A stretch of DNA of 9,456 nt from contig CALKDV010000368.1 of NCBI GenBank assembly GCA_938084085.1, positions 1 through 9,456 of the forward strand, read 5' to 3'. The position numbers were made by a program, and so were the translations under genes. Source of the stretch: an uncultured Nannocystaceae bacterium. GTDB lineage: Bacteria; Myxococcota_A; Polyangia; Nannocystales; Nannocystaceae. Shown here piece by piece: positions 6,210 to 9,456 of the stretch. Each line of letters opens with the position of its first letter. Position 1 is the first letter of the stretch. The notes beneath the pieces are model-generated. The model did not search any database and was not told the origin of the DNA. It was given only the letters and a program-made list of their open reading frames with translations.

Positions 6210-6905
6210 ATGGGAGGTGTTTTCGAGGATAAACACGTGGCTGTCACCGGAGGCACGGGGGCCCTGGGCACGGCGGTGGTGAAGCGATTGTTGGACGCGG
6301 GTGCGTCCGTACATATTCCCGTGTTTGAAGGCCGTGAGCTTGAAGACTTCTCCATGCGTGACGAGGTCACGCTCGTGAAGGGCATCGACCTCACTGATGA
6401 ATCGAGCGCCGCCCGATTTTATTCCAGCCCACCCACACTTTGGGCATCGATTCATCTCGCCGGTGGGTTTGCCATGGCACCATTGATGGAGACGTCTGGA
6501 GAAGACTTCACTCGGTTGATGCGACTGAACGCCTTGAGCTGTTTCTTGTCCTGTCAGTGCGCCTGTCGAAGGCTCCGCGAAGGTGGGGAGGGCGGACGCC
6601 TGGTGAATGTCGCCGCGCGGCCGGCCCTGGTTCCCACGCCAGGGATGGCGGCCTACGCGGCCTCCAAAGCGGCGGTGCTAGCGCTGACGATGTCGTTGTC
6701 AGAAGAGCTCGCGGGGGACGGAATCTGGGTCAACGCTGTGGTCCCTTCGATCATGGATACGCCGGCGAATCGTCGCGCGATGCCGGACGCAGACCCGGCG
6801 ATGTGGCCGACGACTGGCGATGTGGCGGAGACGATCTTCTTTTTGGCTTCGCCGAACAATCGAGTCTCGCGTGGGGCGGCAGTTCCCGTGTACGGTCGGT
6901 CGTAG
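6210..6905 (+). CDS. Short-chain dehydrogenase/reductase (SDR) family protein
   Basis: This 231-residue Rossmann-fold protein is of the size of classical SDRs, NAD(P)-dependent oxidoreductases. The cofactor-binding motif TGGTGALG is at residues 13-20, H-L-A-G-G at 82-86 stands where N-N-A-G usually is, the tetrad Asn is Asn107, and the active-site YxxxK is Tyr149/Lys153. The catalytic Ser expected 13 residues before the Tyr is Ala136 (N-V-A-A-R-P-A-L). A missing Ser in this region, with an A-L-x-x-x-P-G-M stretch before the Tyr, recalls dihydropteridine-reductase-like SDRs, so it may belong to that branch rather than be inactive. The C-terminus VPVYGRS is also typical of that group as I remember it. 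Substrate unknown. AAGGGG just upstream supports the ATG at 6210. It stands alone between divergent kinase 2 and a 349-bp gap. Confidence 0.88.
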   Translation: MGGVFEDKHVAVTGGTGALGTAVVKRLLDAGASVHIPVFEGRELEDFSMRDEVTLVKGIDLTDESSAARFYSSPPTLWASIHLAGGFAMAPLMETSGEDFTRLMRLNALSCFLSCQCACRRLREGGEGGRLVNVAARPALVPTPGMAAYAASKAAVLALTMSLSEELAGDGIWVNAVVPSIMDTPANRRAMPDADPAMWPTTGDVAETIFFLASPNNRVSRGAAVPVYGRS

Positions 6906-6920
6906 ATTTTCCTAAAGACG

Positions 6921-6964
6921 GCGTTCGCGAGGTGCATTGCATCGGTAGAATCGCTCGGGAACGC
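6921..6964 (+). terminator. Imperfect stem-loop after the SDR gene
   Basis: GCGTTCGCGAG (6921-6931) and CTCGGGAACGC (6954-6964) pair at 10 of 11 positions with one G-G mismatch and a 22-base loop. It starts 16 bases after the SDR stop, fitting a transcript end, but the long loop and lack of a T-tract make it non-classical. Confidence 0.3.
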
Positions 6965-7127
6965 CCACATAGGTTCGCCTCCTCGCTACGGGAATGGCCT
7001 CATTTCGGGAGGGGGGTGCAGGCGTATCGGCACCGATTGCATTAGCGCGGGACGTATTCCGCCTATCTGCGAACTCGATATCTGGTGATTCCGCGATGCG
7101 GCCTTGGTCATCCAGATTTACATGAGA

Positions 7128-7140
7128 AATGTGCTACATT
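7128..7140. repeat. 13-bp dyad AATGT-GCT-ACATT
   Basis: AATGT (7128-7132) and ACATT (7136-7140) are perfect reverse complements around GCT, in an AT-richer patch 64 bases upstream of the response-regulator promoter. It has the shape of a small operator. No regulator can be assigned. Confidence 0.3.
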
Positions 7141-7173
7141 CATCCAGGAGCGAGAGCGCACATCTCGTTGTTA

Positions 7174-7193
7174 CGGTTCCATTGTGCGAACCG
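7174..7193. repeat. Inverted repeat CGGTTC / GAACCG
   Basis: CGGTTC (7174-7179) and GAACCG (7188-7193) are perfect 6-bp arms with an 8-base spacer, ending 10 bases before the -35 box of the response-regulator promoter. Its placement suits an activator or repressor site; function is not shown. Confidence 0.3.
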
Positions 7194-7202
7194 CCAAGTT
7201 GG

Positions 7203-7233
7203 GTTGACTCAACACTGTTCGGATCAGTATAGC
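7203..7233 (+). promoter_or_regulatory. Sigma70-like promoter with palindromic -35 region, upstream of the response regulator
   Basis: TTGACT (7204-7209) matches the -35 consensus at 5 of 6 bases. TATAGC (7228-7233) follows after 18 bases and matches the -10 at 4 of 6. Transcription would start near 7240, leaving a leader of about 15 nt before the ATG at 7255. The -35 lies inside a perfect 11-bp palindrome, GTTGA-C-TCAAC (7203-7213). A repressor bound there would cover the -35, so this is a plausible operator. It is the best promoter in the window. Confidence 0.5.
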
Positions 7234-7254
7234 CACACAGACACGTTGACGAGC

Positions 7255-7677
7255 ATGGATGAGGCGAAATCAAAAACCGGCGCCAGTCGCCCGTCACCAA
7301 GCAGCGTGTCTGCGGTTCGCCTCCTGATTGTCGATGATGACGTGATGACCTTGGCCAGCTTGAAGGGCGTCCTTGGTGCCTATGTTGACGTGGAGGTGGA
7401 GGTGTCTCTGAGCGGGGCGGAGGCTCTGAGGAAGCTTGAAGAATCGAGCTTTTGCGCCATCATCGCGGACTTCAATTTGGTGGGGCCAAATGGTGGCCTC
7501 ATCCTTCGCCGCGTGAGAGACGCCTACCCGAATGTCAAGCGGGTCCTCTTCTCGGGATCAAGCTACGCGGACATTTCCCCGCGAATCGAGCGTGGCCTCG
7601 CCGATGTGTTCATGTCCAAGCCGCTCGAGATAGACGCTATTCAAGAGCTTATCGACGGTCTACGCACCTCCGCCTGA
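7255..7677 (+). CDS. Single-domain response regulator (receiver only)
   Basis: The 140-residue protein is a CheY-like receiver with an N-terminal Ser/Pro-rich tail of about 20 residues and no output domain. Acidic pocket residues D27-D28-D29, phospho-acceptor Asp72 (I-I-A-D-F-N-L), Ser100 in the conserved Thr/Ser position (L-F-S-G-S) and Lys122 (M-S-K-P) are all present, so it should be phosphorylatable by a histidine kinase, none of which is in the window. Such proteins act by binding a partner or passing phosphate on. The frame is open back to 7129, but the ATG at 7255 is preferred: residues encoded before it look non-protein-like, and the promoter at 7204-7233 would lie inside a longer gene. 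The ribosome-binding site is weak. The SWIM-SNF2 gene starts 42 bases downstream on the same strand. Confidence 0.88.
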   Translation: MDEAKSKTGASRPSPSSVSAVRLLIVDDDVMTLASLKGVLGAYVDVEVEVSLSGAEALRKLEESSFCAIIADFNLVGPNGGLILRRVRDAYPNVKRVLFSGSSYADISPRIERGLADVFMSKPLEIDAIQELIDGLRTSA

Positions 7678-7719
7678 AGCACTTGCCGGCTCGCCTTTGA
7701 TTGACTATCCACGGGGTGC

Positions 7720-9456
7720 ATGAGCACCACGGTCCAGGAGATTAAGCGGCGCTGTCCCTCCGCGCTTTGGGCCCGCGGAGAGAAACTTGCGAATGCGCGT
7801 GCCGTGACGATCGCGGAGAGAGGTGAAGAAGAGATCGAGGGCACCGTCCTCGATGGGCGGAACCTGTACGAGGTCGTGGTCTATCCCCAAGATGGGGTGG
7901 AGTGGGATTGCAATTGCGGCTCGGCGTTTGACGCGTGCGAGCATATCGCCGCGATCGCGCTCTCCTTAGAGTTGACGTTGGCGGTCACTTCGGAGACAGG
8001 CGAATCGGGAGGGGCGCGTCAGGACGTGGGTCACGTGGGATACCGGTTCGAAGAACATCGAGGCGCACTCGCTGTTCGCAGGGTCATCGCTCACAAGGGC
8101 GCCGACATTCCAATAGGCTCCGGCGGGCTCCGGTCCGCACTGCCCGGGGTGCGGGGAGTCCCTGACTACGCTCTCGAGAGCGCGGATCGAAAGTTTGAGA
8201 AACGACTCGGCGGTTTCTCGGGTGGGGTGATCCCCGAGGGCCTCGTCTCGGCGGTTTTTGGCCTCCTTGGAGGAATCAAGGATCTCACCCTGCGCGGGGT
8301 CCCAATGTCGATTGGAGCGCCTACCTGCGGACTCAAAGTTCGAATTACCGATCACAAGGGGGAGGTGGTCGCACGGATCGAGCAAGAAGACGACGTACGC
8401 GAGGCGTTCGGAAATCGTGTCATTCGCCGTGGACAAACGCTGCATCCCCTCCGCGACCACGGACTCTCAGGGCCTCGTTTTGACGAGCTGCGTCGAGGGC
8501 GGCTGTTCTCCCAGCGAGAGCTCCCGACCCTTGTCAGCGACATCATCCCCGAGTGTCGCCGCGCTGAGATTCCCATCTCCATTGAGACCGACCAACTCCC
8601 GGCCATGTCGGAGGGGGTGATTCGTCCCGCGCTAAGGCTCGCCGGGAGCTCGACATCTGAAGGTGTGCGCATCGACGCCTATATTGAATACGGAGATCCT
8701 CCGGTGGCCAGAGTCTCCCGGGAGAGAATGACGCTCTTGGGCGAGGAGGCGGTTCCCCAACGAGCCCCTCGAGCGGAGAAGTCACTGCTTGAGTTGCTGC
8801 GGCGGGATTACGGCCTTAGCGAGGGCGAGAATGTCCGTGGGGCTTCCGAGGCGATTCGAATCTTTGAGCGCGCGGCGAAGAACCCCGATGTTCGCGTGGG
8901 AGCTCCCGAGGGAGAGAGTTTTTTGCGCGTCGCCTCATTGGTGCCCTCGTTGAACGTCAGCGAGGCGGGGGACGTCCACCTCTCATTCCATTCGTCGTCT
9001 GGCGAGAAGTTTAACGCGACCGCGAGCGAGGTCGTGGCGGCATGGGAGCGCGGCGAAGGTTACGCGCCGGTCTTGGAGGGTGGATTCGGAGAGATCCCGA
9101 GCGATTGGATGGCCGAGTATGGTCACCTCGTCGCTGATCTCTTGGAGGCACGCGCCGTCGATGGTTCTGGTCCAGCCAATCGGGCGCTGGCTCCGCAGGT
9201 CGCGCGACTATGCAAAGCCTTGGATCATCCACCTCCTCCGAACTTCGCAGGCCTCAGCGAGTTGCTCGCGGGAGGGACGCCCCCTGCATTCTCGTACCCA
9301 GAGGACCTCGATGCGACTTTGCGATCCTATCAGCTCGCAGGAGTGGATTGGCTCGCGTTTCATCGAGACGCGAAGCTTGGGGCCTTGCTCGCGGACGACA
9401 TGGGGCTCGGCAAGACCTTGCAAGCGCTGTGCGTGGTGCACGGTAAGACCCTGGTC
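7720..9456 (+). CDS. SWIM zinc-finger / SNF2-family ATPase, N-terminal part (3' truncated by window edge)
   Basis: The frame is open without a stop from the ATG at 7720 through the last base, 579 codons. A SWIM zinc finger is visible as Cys64-x-Cys66-x6-Cys73-x-His75, a fold that binds DNA or protein. Residues of about 90-525 show no domain I can name. The SNF2 ATPase starts near 533 with L-R-S-Y-Q-L-A-G-V-D-W-L (Q-like motif, Gln538) and motif I, D-D-M-G-L-G-K-T (559-566), the Walker A that binds ATP. The DEAH box and the second RecA-like lobe must lie beyond the window. Bacterial SWIM-SNF2 proteins are predicted DNA- or chromatin-like translocases related to RapA/HepA; they remodel protein-nucleic-acid complexes and do not normally unwind DNA. 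The specific role is unknown. A GGGG stands 3 bases before the ATG as a weak ribosome-binding site. The gene may share a transcript with the response regulator. Confidence 0.9.
   Translation, partial: MSTTVQEIKRRCPSALWARGEKLANARAVTIAERGEEEIEGTVLDGRNLYEVVVYPQDGVEWDCNCGSAFDACEHIAAIALSLELTLAVTSETGESGGARQDVGHVGYRFEEHRGALAVRRVIAHKGADIPIGSGGLRSALPGVRGVPDYALESADRKFEKRLGGFSGGVIPEGLVSAVFGLLGGIKDLTLRGVPMSIGAPTCGLKVRITDHKGEVVARIEQEDDVREAFGNRVIRRGQTLHPLRDHGLSGPRFDELRRGRLFSQRELPTLVSDIIPECRRAEIPISIETDQLPAMSEGVIRPALRLAGSSTSEGVRIDAYIEYGDPPVARVSRERMTLLGEEAVPQRAPRAEKSLLELLRRDYGLSEGENVRGASEAIRIFERAAKNPDVRVGAPEGESFLRVASLVPSLNVSEAGDVHLSFHSSSGEKFNATASEVVAAWERGEGYAPVLEGGFGEIPSDWMAEYGHLVADLLEARAVDGSGPANRALAPQVARLCKALDHPPPPNFAGLSELLAGGTPPAFSYPEDLDATLRSYQLAGVDWLAFHRDAKLGALLADDMGLGKTLQALCVVHGKTLV

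Larger units (their letters stand above)
6906..7254. other. Non-coding stretch of 349 bp between SDR and response regulator
   Basis: I find no supportable gene on either strand. It holds an imperfect stem-loop just after the SDR stop (6921-6964), a 12-bp dyad ATCGG-CA-CCGAT (7026-7037), a 13-bp dyad (7128-7140), a 6-bp-arm hairpin (7174-7193) and a promoter at its right end. No tRNA-like T-arm or anticodon arm is seen. The right half is visibly less GC-rich than the genes around it. Confidence 0.6.

Noticed and set aside
6936..7042. ATTGCAT direct repeat at 6936-6942 and 7036-7042, exactly 100 bp apart
   Set aside because: Seven bases recurring within a few hundred is expected by chance, and no flanking similarity supports it.
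6440..7045. Plus-strand open frame of 201 codons overlapping the SDR gene in another frame
   Set aside because: The SDR frame carries TGxxxGxG and YxxxK; this frame has no motif and low-complexity Arg/Gly content.
7129..7254. Longer response regulator starting at the ATG at 7129
   Set aside because: The extra 42 residues look random, the ATG sits in a dyad, and a good promoter lies inside this stretch.
7255..9456. Anti-phage defence system built on the SNF2 protein
   Set aside because: SNF2 proteins occur in some defence loci, but there is no methylase, nuclease, phospholipase-like or other defence partner here, and SWIM-SNF2 proteins are also common outside defence. The right flank is missing.

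Overview
The window is GC-rich, dense in genes and non-repetitive. It looks chromosomal and comes from a bacterium with many eukaryote-like Ser/Thr kinases. Together with two exported proteins carrying lipoprotein or Tat-type leaders, a response regulator and a SWIM-SNF2 ATPase, this suggests a myxobacterium-like organism (Myxococcota or a relative). That placement is inferred from gene content and kinase style; there is no rRNA or other marker here to confirm it.

Layout: 2-1600 (+) is the C-terminal two thirds of an ATP-dependent Lon protease, cut by the left edge. 1658-2887 (+) is an exported protein of the C45 / acyl-CoA:6-APA acyltransferase-like Ntn-hydrolase type, in which the usual nucleophilic Cys appears to be Ser. 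2938-3918 (+) is an unrecognised lipoprotein. 4098-5015 (+) and 5088-6053 (-) are two convergent, kinase-only Ser/Thr kinases, separated by 72 bp that hold two short hairpins. 6054-6209 is a divergent intergenic region with a strong C(UUCG)G-capped hairpin. 6210-6905 (+) is a short-chain dehydrogenase/reductase lacking the classical catalytic Ser. 6906-7254 is a 349-bp non-coding stretch ending in a good sigma70-like promoter whose -35 box lies in a perfect palindrome. 7255-7677 (+) is a single-domain response regulator. From 7720 to the right edge (+) runs a SWIM zinc-finger plus SNF2-family ATPase, cut just after its Walker A motif.

How the genes may work together: Lon is housekeeping or regulatory proteolysis. 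The two exported proteins may be co-transcribed with lon, since the gaps are 57 and 50 bp, but no common function is visible. The two kinases are both non-RD and have no transmembrane segment or sensor domain, so they look like cytosolic signalling enzymes whose inputs and targets lie elsewhere. The response regulator and the SWIM-SNF2 gene are 42 bp apart on the same strand and may form a transcription unit. I see no tRNA, rRNA, CRISPR array, insertion sequence or phage gene. I do not see a complete, clearly new multi-gene system. The best leads are the Ser-for-Cys C45 homologue, the UUCG hairpin, the two non-RD kinases and the response regulator/SWIM-SNF2 pair.
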